Origin: Bacillus sp. V59.32b
GTDB taxonomy: Bacteria; Bacillota; Bacilli; Bacillales; DSM-1321
Assembly: GCF_003429085.1 (NCBI RefSeq)
Contig: NZ_QVTC01000033.1
Location: 16,816-80,815, forward strand
DNA: 64,000 nt
Direction: 5' to 3'
Below, in pieces: positions 17,261 to 25,545 of the stretch. Within the stretch, counting starts at the first letter, position 1. Each line of letters opens with the position of its first letter. The position numbers were made by a program, and so were the translations under genes. The notes beneath the pieces are model-generated. The model searched no databases, was not told the DNA's origin, and saw only the letters and a program-made list of their open reading frames with translations.

Positions 17261-18682
17261 CTACAAATTATTACTCTCTATTTCTTCCGTATCAAGCAGC
17301 TTGTTAACCTTCAAACCATCCTCCGTTAACGTTAAGAAAAATTTAGAGCGGAATTTTTTATATTTGGAAGTTCCGTCATCATAATGGATGATATAACTTT
17401 CCTCAGTTGTGACGTTGTAGCCGCCATCAACCTCTTCTGAATCAATGGAACTTAGTCCATGATATTCCTCAGTAATCCCTTTTTTCTCAAGGGTGTCGAT
17501 ATACTTTCGGGTCTCTTCGTAGGAAGGGCCTTTTGGATCGATGGTTGATGCTCCCAATGAGAAGTCCCGGGCATTGATCGCTGCAACCTGATCTGTGAAG
17601 TGTTTGTCCATAAACTCACCGATTTCATTGTCTCCAAACGCTCCCTGTTGCTCGAAAAGATCGCTGAAAGTGGAAGCTACTTCGGCGGTTTCTTCTTCTT
17701 CAAAAAGCAATTCTACATCGGAATCATCATTTACTTTAAATACCTCGGTTTTTTCTGTCTTGCCATCAACTTTCCTCTCGGCATGGAGCTTAATCGAACC
17801 ATCTGTTGCGACAGGACCGAAGCTATCCATGTCGGCAATCTTTTCACCGGTGCTTTTCCCGTTTACGAACAGAACAGCATCATCATCATTCGAGTATAGA
17901 TAAAGAGAGGTGCTATCAATCTCTATATCAACCACCAGTTCATTCTCATATGCATCGGAAAAATCCAATTCATCCTCTGATGTAAGCTCGGCATACTCTC
18001 CTTTATATACGGCTTTCAAGATATGCTCCCCAGGGAAGATATAACCTAAGTTCTCATCTTCGTCTTCTTCCTTCAGTGTCTTTGTTTTCTTTCCGGCTAG
18101 CGAGACTTCCGTGTCTTCAAGATTAGAAGAGACAACTAATTCGATTGGGTAAAATTCAAGGAAGTAATCATCATACAGCAACCACTTTTTCTTATCTTCC
18201 TTTTTGACACTTACTAGCTTGTTATTATAACCATCTTTGACCGCTTCCGTTACTTTGTATCCATCAATCTCGTAAGCCTGCCTTTTAAGCTCTTTGCTGA
18301 TATCGTTGAAATCATTATCATCGGTAAGAAAGGCGAGATAGGAAGCGGCTTCCTTTTCGGTAATGGTGTGCTTATCCTGGCCTTGATTGATTATTTTGGC
18401 AAGAGCTTTAGTATCATCATCTTTCACTGCTTTCTCGAATTCTTCGACGGTTTTCATCGGATCTGTCAAGGATGAAAGGTAGAAGTGACTCCCGGCCAGA
18501 GATGCAACTAGAATCACCGCAGTAATGATTCCTGCTTTTGCCTTCCCCGAAAGGGAACGCTTCTTGTTCCGGGTCGGTGAAGCAGGGGCGTCCGATGCCG
18601 GTTCCGGTTGCTGTGCTCCGCAATTGCTGCAGAAAGTTTGACTGTCATTAAGCTGTGTCCCGCATTCTTTACAGTAATTCAT
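17261..18682 (-). CDS. TcaA/YvbJ-like zinc-ribbon membrane protein
   Basis: A 473-residue protein with an N-terminal zinc ribbon (YCKECG then FCSNCG), a Pro/Ala/Arg/Lys linker, one membrane helix at about residues 50-70 (AGIITAVILVASLAGSHFYL) and a large extracellular part in TcaA-like segments, ending in an NTF2-like region (EEYHGLSSIDSEEVDGGYNVTTEESYIIHY). The zinc ribbon is cytoplasmic. TcaA in S. aureus affects glycopeptide susceptibility and wall assembly; B. subtilis YvbJ is uncharacterised. The start ATG at 18682 lies 1 nt after the stop codon of the upstream gene and has GGAG on the minus strand, so an upstream in-frame ATG at 18730 is rejected. It is the third gene of an operon whose products all have zinc ribbons. 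Confidence 0.82.
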   Translation of the reverse strand: MNYCKECGTQLNDSQTFCSNCGAQQPEPASDAPASPTRNKKRSLSGKAKAGIITAVILVASLAGSHFYLSSLTDPMKTVEEFEKAVKDDDTKALAKIINQGQDKHTITEKEAASYLAFLTDDNDFNDISKELKRQAYEIDGYKVTEAVKDGYNNKLVSVKKEDKKKWLLYDDYFLEFYPIELVVSSNLEDTEVSLAGKKTKTLKEEDEDENLGYIFPGEHILKAVYKGEYAELTSEDELDFSDAYENELVVDIEIDSTSLYLYSNDDDAVLFVNGKSTGEKIADMDSFGPVATDGSIKLHAERKVDGKTEKTEVFKVNDDSDVELLFEEEETAEVASTFSDLFEQQGAFGDNEIGEFMDKHFTDQVAAINARDFSLGASTIDPKGPSYEETRKYIDTLEKKGITEEYHGLSSIDSEEVDGGYNVTTEESYIIHYDDGTSKYKKFRSKFFLTLTEDGLKVNKLLDTEEIESNNL

Positions 18683-18683
18683 G

Positions 18684-20273
18684 TTAACGTCTCCATTTCG
18701 CGATAAATGTGCCGGCATAAGCAAAAACAAAGGAAATGATCAAGCTTTTTACAAAAGTAGCCATTGCGCTTACGCCAAATGTGATTTCATAGAGATAAGA
18801 ATCTTCAGTTGCCAAGCTTTCTGATGAAAAATGGAATCCGGCTAAATAAGTAAGCAGGCCAAACATCACGGAGTAAACAAGGCTATAGATGGCAAGTGAT
18901 TTAATGGATGCATTTCCTTTTACGGCTAACCGGTAACCGGACCAGACGAAAAGGGCCACTAGAATAAGCACAGCCAGCTTTGTGTAAAGCCCGAAGTTTA
19001 TACTATCTAGAAACATCTGTATGTCATACATATCTGAAGCTGAGTGCTCACCAGTTGGTTTTAGTCCGGAGAAAATCGAATAAGCTAAAGAGAATTCTTC
19101 GTTTTCTTCTTTCCCGGTGAAGGCTAATGTCCCAAAACTGGCCAAGTTCCAAGCATAGACGCCAAATTGGGTACCGGCCGTCAAAATAAAGCCGAACGAT
19201 TTTTCTAAAAGCAAGCCGAGCGGGCTAGATCCCAATGACTCTTCAGCGAAAATCTCAAGCCTTTTAAGCCCGTTATATACGGCAATCATCATAATCGCTG
19301 CAAAGATAATAAAGCTCCGGAAAAAAGTAGCGATCCCTTGATGTAGAGCCTCACCGATAGACAGCATGTCTGATAGATGGGCTGTAGCCTTTTTGAAAGT
19401 AATCGAAAAAAGCATGCCAATCAAACTGAACAGGAAGGCGATTCCAAATCCTTTTAAGAATGCAGCTAAAAAGGAATAGGTAGTACTAAGATCCAAGCTT
19501 AATTCTTCAGTCTTAACTTCATAAGAAAAACCGCTGAAGAAAGAGACAATCGAAAGAATAACCCCATATAAAAGAGCGATAGATAGAGACCCGTAAAATA
19601 CGGAATATATAGAAGCTTCCTTAGTCTTCTTTCTGAAGTAAATCCCTGCAATAAATAGAGCGATCGCCGGTATCAGTAAATGGATGACAAGTCCAAGTGA
19701 AAGCTTGTATTCCCGTTTGAACTCATCTTCCATAAATTCACCCACGCTGGTAGATAGAGTAGGAGAAATCAAATGGGAAGCCATCACCATATCGGTAACG
19801 CCGACTAATTTTCTCGGTTCCGGAAGATTTGAATCCGTAGTGCTTTCAAAGTAGTCGGTCATGTTTTCTATATTAAAGCTGCCTCCGTAGGCATCGTTTA
19901 GGAATGATTTGTATGCCGCTTCGTTTGCGGCAAGTAGGGCCCAGTTAATAAGGAATATGAGCAGCAAGCCTGCAATTGCAGAAATAAGGGCCGTCTTGAA
20001 ATGTTTCTTGATAGAATTTGGAAAAGAAACGGCCTGTTCTCCTTTAACAGGAGCTGCCTTCGTCGATCCTGCCTTCTGGTAGTTTAATAAAGCAGAACCA
20101 CAGCTTCCGCAATAATTATCCTTTGCCGATGCATTGCTTCCACATTCCGAACAAAAGGTGGATGCTGAGAAATCCATGGAAAATCTGGAGTTTTGGGGTT
20201 TAAGTCTTGTTCCGTCCTGTAAACAATAGTTGTTATCTGTCGGATTCTCGAATCCGCACGTGCTGCAATACAT
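18684..20273 (-). CDS. Polytopic membrane protein with two N-terminal zinc ribbons, unknown function
   Basis: A 529-residue protein that I do not recognise beyond its architecture. The first zinc ribbon is incomplete: C3, C6 and C17 are present, but the fourth ligand position is Asp (YCLQDG). The second (FCSECG then YCGSCG) is complete. From about residue 95 onwards there are about nine hydrophobic segments, with a polar extracellular loop near residues 120-190 (FNIENMTDYFESTTDSNLP). It may form a complex with its operon neighbours, the TcaA-like protein downstream and the 163-residue zinc-ribbon protein upstream, both within 30 nt. The ATG at 20273 is preceded by GGAGGTA on the minus strand. 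Confidence 0.78.
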   Translation of the reverse strand: MYCSTCGFENPTDNNYCLQDGTRLKPQNSRFSMDFSASTFCSECGSNASAKDNYCGSCGSALLNYQKAGSTKAAPVKGEQAVSFPNSIKKHFKTALISAIAGLLLIFLINWALLAANEAAYKSFLNDAYGGSFNIENMTDYFESTTDSNLPEPRKLVGVTDMVMASHLISPTLSTSVGEFMEDEFKREYKLSLGLVIHLLIPAIALFIAGIYFRKKTKEASIYSVFYGSLSIALLYGVILSIVSFFSGFSYEVKTEELSLDLSTTYSFLAAFLKGFGIAFLFSLIGMLFSITFKKATAHLSDMLSIGEALHQGIATFFRSFIIFAAIMMIAVYNGLKRLEIFAEESLGSSPLGLLLEKSFGFILTAGTQFGVYAWNLASFGTLAFTGKEENEEFSLAYSIFSGLKPTGEHSASDMYDIQMFLDSINFGLYTKLAVLILVALFVWSGYRLAVKGNASIKSLAIYSLVYSVMFGLLTYLAGFHFSSESLATEDSYLYEITFGVSAMATFVKSLIISFVFAYAGTFIAKWRR

Positions 20274-20300
20274 ATGTGTATACCTCCATCAATTATTCAA

Positions 20301-20792
20301 TTATACTAAGCTAGTTCCACAGCATCCGCAAAAATTGGCGCCACTCGGAATGCTTGTATTGCATTTTTCACATTGGACTCCCGATTCGACAGTAGCAGCT
20401 ACTTCATTTTCCACTTGAGAGCCACAGCTTCCACAGAACTTATCCAGCTCGGTAACCTGGTTTCCACAGTTCTTGCAGACTGGTCCGGCTCCTGACGCTT
20501 TATGTAAGTCTTCTAAAGCCTGCTGAACCTGATATGCTTGTACATCCAAATTAAGTAATGGCAAAGCCATCTGTACCAATTTATCATCAAGCAAAGAGCC
20601 CTGCCTGACCATCTTATACGCTTCTTCTCCTAGCTTAATCATCAGACTGGCACGCTGTTCGCTCGTTTCCTGTAAATTTTTTTTCAATTGGCTTGCTTCC
20701 TGTACGTTTTGCAGTTTTTGTTTCCCTTGCTGAAGGCCGTCTTGAAGAATATTCAATCCGCCTCCGAGTTTCGTCTGTAAATCGCTCATCAT
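20301..20792 (-). CDS. Small helical protein with two C-terminal zinc ribbons
   Basis: A 163-residue soluble protein. Residues 1-105 are predicted helical and Gln/Lys/Leu-rich (LQTKLGGGLNILQDGLQQGKQKLQN), probably a coiled coil. Two zinc ribbons follow: CKNCG...FCGSCG and CEKCN...FCGCCG. The start at 20792 is chosen because AGGAGTG lies 7-8 nt upstream on the minus strand; a longer in-frame extension to 20906 has no RBS and is not protein-like. It is the first gene of the three-gene zinc-ribbon operon, 27 nt ahead of the next gene. Function is unknown; a cytosolic partner of the two membrane zinc-ribbon proteins is plausible. Confidence 0.75.
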   Translation of the reverse strand: MMSDLQTKLGGGLNILQDGLQQGKQKLQNVQEASQLKKNLQETSEQRASLMIKLGEEAYKMVRQGSLLDDKLVQMALPLLNLDVQAYQVQQALEDLHKASGAGPVCKNCGNQVTELDKFCGSCGSQVENEVAATVESGVQCEKCNTSIPSGANFCGCCGTSLV

Positions 20793-21008
20793 GCAACACT
20801 CCTGTTTGTTGTTTTGGCAAATATGGATAAATAGTCCTGTGACTATTTTATTACATTTTTCCTGGATTGAGAGCGAAAATCTGAAAAATTTGCAAAATAA
20901 ATGCAATGAATATACAATAATGGACCTAATTCGACATGGAGTGAATTTAAGGTAGGTTTTTAGTCATAAAAGAGGGAACTATTTAAAAAGAGGAAGGGGG
21001 AAATAGAA

Positions 21009-21040
21009 AGACCTCCTTAGGAAAAGTCCTAAGAAGGTCT
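21009..21040 (-). terminator. Terminator of the YhgE-like gene
   Basis: AGACCTCCTTAGGA / TCCTAAGAAGGTCT stem with a 4-nt loop, immediately downstream of the reverse-strand stop codon. Confidence 0.75.
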
Positions 21041-21053
21041 AACGTAATGATTA

Positions 21054-23234
21054 TTACGCAGCAGCTTCTGTTTGATTGACCCGTTTGTTAGAACGGAATA
21101 ATACGTAAGCCAATGTTAATCCTGCAAATACGGCAAGAAAAACGAAAAGCGCGCCGACATTTGCCCAGAAAGCTCCGTAATGGTCCAACGTAATAATAGA
21201 TTTAAATCCGCCGATTGAATAAGTCAACGGCAAGAATTTACTTAGAGCTTGAAGATTGTCTGGAAGCATATGAATCGGAAGCGCAGAGCCTGTCGTGGAC
21301 AGCTGAAGCACCAAGAATGCAAAAGCGATAAAGCGACCGATATTTCCAGCCAACGCTACCAGGAAGAACACAATCGTCAAGAATGTTAAGCTAACAAACA
21401 CAGAGAAAAGCACCAACGTGAAACCGTTTGCAAAATTCGATTTTAAGAAGAACGTTGCAAAGAAAGAAACCAACAGCGCTTGCGCAGTGGCAAGACCTGC
21501 CATTGTACCGAATTTACCAAGGTACCATCTGAACGGAGAAACAGCTGTAACAGCAGGTTTCGCCAGATCAAACAGAAGAGACAGGATCAACACACCGACG
21601 AAAAGAGCCAATGACATGATGTAAGGTGCATTCGCATAACGATATTCTGGGAATTTATTTAGCGTTTCACCGGCTAATTGAACAGGCGATGCAAACTGGG
21701 AGAGGTTATCGTCACCAGTATTAATATTTCCTGTTTCTTCAGCCCCGCCAGCAAGGCCGGTTGATAATTCCTTGGAACCGTTTTCAATTTGTCCAACACC
21801 GTCATCTACTTTTGTGACGCCATCTGTTAGGGTGCCCCAGCCTGTTTTTACGGTTTGGTTACCAGTGTTTACTTCCTTTAAGCCTCCATTAATTGTGGCA
21901 GCGCCTTCAGTAAGCCTTCCCCATGAGGAGTTTACTTGGGCATTTCCGTCTGCAAGCTGACCTGTACCAGATGCTAGAGTGTTTGCCCCAGAGTTTAATT
22001 CTTTTGCGCCAGCGTTAATTTCTGTTTGACCGGCTACTAATTGATCGAGTCCTGATGCTAGATCCTTCGCTCCATCAGCTGCATCACCAGATATTCCAGT
22101 GTATAGGGATTGAGCACCATCTTTTAAGTTAGTAGTGCCGACTGCCAGATCCGCTGCACCTGCAGCAACTGCTTTACTACCTTCACGAAGTCTTATACCA
22201 TCCGGGTGATGGGTAAAGAATGCAGCAAACAAAGGATCTTTCGCCATTTCTTCTATGCCATCAGCAACCTGTTGGGCACCACCTTTAAGGTATTGTGCAC
22301 CATCATCCGCTTCAACAGTTCCGTTAGCTAATGCTTCACTTCCTGGTATGAGCTTGTCAGTGAAGCCAGCATTCAACTTGTTACTTCCGGCTTCGGCTCT
22401 CTTTAAGCCAGCTAGGACTTCTGCTGATCCAGCTTCTAATTGGCCTGTACCAGCAGCCAGTTTGTTGGCTCCGTCATCCACTCTCGCTGCCCCATCAGCA
22501 AGTTTGCTAATGCTTCCGGAACCACCTTGCAAAGATTTCAGAAGGACACCAGATCCATCAGCCAGCTTTTGGGTGCCGTCTGCCAGCCTATCAATATCAG
22601 GAGCTTTTTCTTTAAGTGATCCTAGTATCTGGCCTGTACCATCATGCAGCTCAGTTGCACCCTCGTTTATCTTCCCGGCACCATCCGCACCATCTTGAAA
22701 GCCTGTAGCCACATCACCTAGACTGTTGAAGACATTTTCTGTATAGGTTTCGGTAATCTTATCAGCCAGCTGTGAGCGAATTCTCTCCGTGGCATTGTTC
22801 GTTACCTGTGCCGCCATGAAGTGCAAGCCTTCGTTTTGGGTGAATTTCAATTCCGGTTTTTCAGGATTTTCATCCATGACCGTCGTTACTTTTTGTGAGA
22901 AATCTTCCGGAATTTCGATTACCATATAATAATCATTATTTTGCATGCCTCTTTCGGCTTCTTTAGAGTCAACAAAGTCCCATCCCAAGGTTTTGTTCTC
23001 CTTCAAATCAGCCACTAAATCATCACCGACGTTAATTTCTTCTTCCCCCGACATTCCACCTACATCATTGTTGACCACAGCTACCGGCAGACTGTCTAAA
23101 TTGTCATACGGCCCCCAGTCGGCAGTAAGGATAATTACCGCATACACAAGCGGTACTAATAAAGCAGCTATAATAGCAATGAGAAATCCTTTCCTGTCGC
23201 CCAGACGGCCCGTACGTAATCCAAGACCTTTCAT
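21054..23234 (-). CDS. YhgE/Pip-family membrane protein
   Basis: A 726-residue protein of the YhgE/Pip (phage infection protein) family, related to the EsaA/YueB group. There is one membrane helix near the N-terminus (residues about 18-38) and about five at the C-terminus (residues about 540-720), as in ABC-2-type permeases without an ATPase. Between them is a long extracellular stalk made of repeated GA-x-x-L-x-x-G units (LADGTQKLADGSG, GADGAGKINEGATELHDG), a heptad-like pattern seen across the family. Related proteins act as phage receptors or in type VII secretion, but no WXG100 genes are nearby. The ATG at 23234 follows CAAGGGGGTAAC on the minus strand. It is a single-gene unit. Confidence 0.86.
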   Translation of the reverse strand: MKGLGLRTGRLGDRKGFLIAIIAALLVPLVYAVIILTADWGPYDNLDSLPVAVVNNDVGGMSGEEEINVGDDLVADLKENKTLGWDFVDSKEAERGMQNNDYYMVIEIPEDFSQKVTTVMDENPEKPELKFTQNEGLHFMAAQVTNNATERIRSQLADKITETYTENVFNSLGDVATGFQDGADGAGKINEGATELHDGTGQILGSLKEKAPDIDRLADGTQKLADGSGVLLKSLQGGSGSISKLADGAARVDDGANKLAAGTGQLEAGSAEVLAGLKRAEAGSNKLNAGFTDKLIPGSEALANGTVEADDGAQYLKGGAQQVADGIEEMAKDPLFAAFFTHHPDGIRLREGSKAVAAGAADLAVGTTNLKDGAQSLYTGISGDAADGAKDLASGLDQLVAGQTEINAGAKELNSGANTLASGTGQLADGNAQVNSSWGRLTEGAATINGGLKEVNTGNQTVKTGWGTLTDGVTKVDDGVGQIENGSKELSTGLAGGAEETGNINTGDDNLSQFASPVQLAGETLNKFPEYRYANAPYIMSLALFVGVLILSLLFDLAKPAVTAVSPFRWYLGKFGTMAGLATAQALLVSFFATFFLKSNFANGFTLVLFSVFVSLTFLTIVFFLVALAGNIGRFIAFAFLVLQLSTTGSALPIHMLPDNLQALSKFLPLTYSIGGFKSIITLDHYGAFWANVGALFVFLAVFAGLTLAYVLFRSNKRVNQTEAAA

Positions 23235-23424
23235 ATGTTACCCCCTTGTTCGTAATTGAGTAAAGTGATTGAATGGTGATTCATTCATTTTACTATTCTA
23301 TATATTCTGAATAGTTATGCTAAAATCCTGCTTTTTTACTAAAAAATTTTGAAATAAAAGCATTTTTTTTATAAAATTAGGGAATTTAGATTATCTTAGG
23401 TGATAGCACCTTGACGTTATAGAC

Positions 23425-23458
23425 AAAAAAACTTAGCCATTAACTGACTAAGTTTTTA
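23425..23458 (-). terminator. Terminator of the PG-binding NlpC/P60 gene
   Basis: ACTTAG / CTAAGT stem flanked by A7 and T5 runs, 9 nt past the reverse-strand stop. Confidence 0.65.
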
Positions 23459-23466
23459 AGGATTAA

Positions 23467-24123
23467 TTATAATGTTTTAGCTCCAAGGTAACGCGGCTTC
23501 CAATAAGAGTTGCTCATGCTCGCGATGCTAACACCCTTTGAAGAAGAAGCGCTGATGAACTGATTGTTACCGATAAAGATTCCGACGTGAGAAGCGCCCT
23601 TCTTGTAAGTAGTAAAGAATACTAGGTCACCCACAGCAGGCTTGGAGGTTTTTAAGCCAACGTTTGAATACATTTGTGCTGCTGTACGTGGCAGGGTAAT
23701 CTTTTGGGAATTTTTAAAAACATATAGGATGAAGCCTGAGCAGTCAAATCCTGCCCGGGTTGTCCCGCCCCATTTATATTTTACACCGATCTGTTTCTTG
23801 GCATAGTTTATTAAACTAGTATTGTTAACGTTATAAACACCTAATTTATTATAGGTAGCCCTGTCAGCAATGCCGGTTGCTTTTAGTTTCTTAGAACTTT
23901 GAAACTTTTTAACGGCATTGGTGGTGGAGGTATTATAGTGTGTAGTATAAGAATTTGTTTTTAAATAGCCTTTTACTTTTAGGAGGTTTTGAAGCTGACG
24001 CACTTCCGCGTGTTTCATCCCCGGCTTTAAAGTTGTATCACCAACATTTGCAGATGCCTGAAAAGGCGCAATCAAAATCACAAGAACAGTTGCAATAATC
24101 GTAGACGTGAACCATTTTTTCAT
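23467..24123 (-). CDS. Secreted NlpC/P60 endopeptidase with PG-binding domain; third catalytic position altered
   Basis: A 218-residue exported protein: a signal peptide (residues 1-25, ending ASA), a peptidoglycan-binding domain of PG_binding_1 type (about 28-95, [22 protein letters not shown]) and a C-terminal NlpC/P60 domain. The catalytic cysteine (GFDCSGF) and histidine (ASHVGIF) are present. The third polar residue, histidine in FIHASS of most relatives and of the neighbouring LytE-like protein, is serine here ([10 protein letters not shown]). The expected activity is cleavage of D-Glu-meso-DAP bonds in peptidoglycan stems. A WalR-type box lies upstream. Activity may be altered by the serine. 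Confidence 0.88.
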   Translation of the reverse strand: MKKWFTSTIIATVLVILIAPFQASANVGDTTLKPGMKHAEVRQLQNLLKVKGYLKTNSYTTHYNTSTTNAVKKFQSSKKLKATGIADRATYNKLGVYNVNNTSLINYAKKQIGVKYKWGGTTRAGFDCSGFILYVFKNSQKITLPRTAAQMYSNVGLKTSKPAVGDLVFFTTYKKGASHVGIFIGNNQFISASSSKGVSIASMSNSYWKPRYLGAKTL

Positions 24124-24206
24124 GCCGTTTACTTCCTCCTAGAAATTCTATCAATAGTTTACAAGATTATCCTAATACATTTATGTTACAATAAACGACA
24201 TTTTTC

Positions 24207-24223
24207 GTTACAGTTATATTACA
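24207..24223 (-). promoter_or_regulatory. WalR-type box upstream of the PG-binding NlpC/P60 gene
   Basis: On the minus strand the sequence is TGTAAT-ATAAC-TGTAAC, an exact match to the WalR consensus TGTWAH-N5-TGTWAH, about 85-100 nt before the start codon. A weaker copy, TGTAAC-ATAAA-TGTATT, lies at 24174-24190. Confidence 0.7.
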
Positions 24224-24317
24224 AATGAATAATTTGTCGGATGCATAGGTAAAGCGTACTAGTTATGAGATTTGGTAGTAAGTTCTATAATAAAACTTAA
24301 ATCTCTTTATAAAAAAA

Positions 24318-24343
24318 CCGGATCTTCCATGGTGGAAGTCCGG
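24318..24343 (-). terminator. Terminator of the LytE-like gene
   Basis: CCGGATCTTCCA / TGGAAGTCCGG stem, with A7 on the plus strand giving a U7 run in the minus-strand transcript. Confidence 0.8.
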
Positions 24344-24350
24344 ATTTTTG

Positions 24351-25379
24351 TTAAGGCAATCTGTTATAGCCAATGATTTTAGGTTTCCAATAAGAATTGC
24401 TCAAGGGAGTGATTGTGACCCCAAGACTAGAACTTGCGTGGATAAATTGGCCATTCCCGATGTAAATACCCATATGATTGACAACTTTTTTATTAGTGGG
24501 ACTGGAAGTATTAAAATAAACTAAATCCCCCGGCTGCGGTGCTGTAACCTTTTTCCCTAAGCTGTAATAAGTAGAGGATGATAGTCTCGAAATCTGGTAG
24601 CCTGCTTTTTTGTATACATAATAGATAAATCCGCTGCAGTCGAATCCAGATGGTGAAGCTCCTGCCCAGGAATATGGAACGCCAATCTGCTTTTTCGCTT
24701 CCGAAATGACGGTGTTCACTCTCTGGCTCGGTGACACACTAGTCGTGCCCGGTTTAGCGACAGTTATTGGAGCTTTACTAGTCGGGATTTTTAATGTTTG
24801 TCCGACTCTGACTGTATCAGACTTCAGATTGTTTGCTGTTTTAATGCTCTGAACCGAAGCGCCTGTCTGGTTTGCAATTTTCCAAAGACTGTCGCCTTTT
24901 TTAACTGTATAGCTTGTTACAGCAGCAGGAGCAGGTGCTGCTTGCTTCGGTTTAGGCAAAATAATTGTATTGGAATTCGTAGATTTAGACACGACCAATT
25001 TTTGACCGGGATAGATCTGGTGCCCTTTTAGATTGTTCCATTGGCTCAGTTCAGCTAACGTAATGTTATGCTTGTTCGCGATCTTAATGAGCGTATCTCC
25101 TGAAACGACTGTATACGATTTTGTTTGGGCGGTCTTGATGGAGACTGTTTCTTCCTTATATGTATTATTTCCGGGAATATTTAACTTTTGATTAACGGAA
25201 ATTCTATCTGATTTAAGTTTATTTGCTTCTTTTAGTTTTGAGACGGTAGTTGAATGGGCTTTTGCTATTTTTGAGAGATTGTCTCCGCTTTTCACTGTAT
25301 ATGTATCCGCCAGGGCAGGTGTGACTAGAGTCGTAGATAGTAATGCTGCTGCAGTCAAAGTTGTAACATTTTTTTTCAT
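24351..25379 (-). CDS. lytE: LysM-NlpC/P60 D,L-endopeptidase (LytE-like)
   Basis: A 342-residue exported autolysin with the layout and size of B. subtilis LytE (334 residues). A signal peptide (residues 1-24) is followed by three LysM repeats, beginning YTVKSGDNLSKIA, YTVVSGDTLIKIA and YTVKKGDSLWKIA, separated by Ser/Pro/Lys-rich linkers, then an NlpC/P60 domain. The triad is complete: cysteine in [10 protein letters not shown], histidine in VNHMGIYIG and histidine in FIHASSSLG. LysM binds glycan strands, and the catalytic domain cuts stem peptides during cell elongation or separation. An exact WalR-type box lies upstream, as expected for lytE in Bacilli. CwlS is an alternative, but it usually has four LysM repeats. 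Confidence 0.88.
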   Translation of the reverse strand: MKKNVTTLTAAALLSTTLVTPALADTYTVKSGDNLSKIAKAHSTTVSKLKEANKLKSDRISVNQKLNIPGNNTYKEETVSIKTAQTKSYTVVSGDTLIKIANKHNITLAELSQWNNLKGHQIYPGQKLVVSKSTNSNTIILPKPKQAAPAPAAVTSYTVKKGDSLWKIANQTGASVQSIKTANNLKSDTVRVGQTLKIPTSKAPITVAKPGTTSVSPSQRVNTVISEAKKQIGVPYSWAGASPSGFDCSGFIYYVYKKAGYQISRLSSSTYYSLGKKVTAPQPGDLVYFNTSSPTNKKVVNHMGIYIGNGQFIHASSSLGVTITPLSNSYWKPKIIGYNRLP

Positions 25380-25436
25380 TTCTTCACTCCCTCATCATCT
25401 ATTGACATAATTCTACCAAAAATGGCATTTGAAAAT

Positions 25437-25453
25437 ATTACATTTGTGTTACA
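25437..25453 (-). promoter_or_regulatory. WalR-type box upstream of the LytE-like gene
   Basis: Minus-strand TGTAAC-ACAAA-TGTAAT matches TGTWAH-N5-TGTWAH exactly, about 60-75 nt before the start codon. Confidence 0.75.
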
Positions 25454-25502
25454 AATAATACTTGTAGGTTTGAAATCTATTGAATTGGGTAATACGCTCA
25501 TG

Positions 25503-25531
25503 AAAAAATGCGGCAATTGCATGCCGCATTT
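25503..25531 (-). terminator. Terminator of the subtilase gene
   Basis: AAATGCGGCA / TGCCGCATTT perfect stem with a 6-nt loop; the minus strand continues with T residues. Confidence 0.8.
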
Positions 25532-25545
25532 CTCAGGCAAAGCTT

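Noticed and set aside
22255..22698. Long antisense ORF inside the YhgE-like gene
   Set aside because: A mirror of the GAxxLxxG repeat in the real gene; Pro/Ser/Ala-rich and without RBS.
21054..23234. Type VII secretion locus around the YhgE-like protein
   Set aside because: No WXG100, EssC-like or EsaB-like gene is present on either side.
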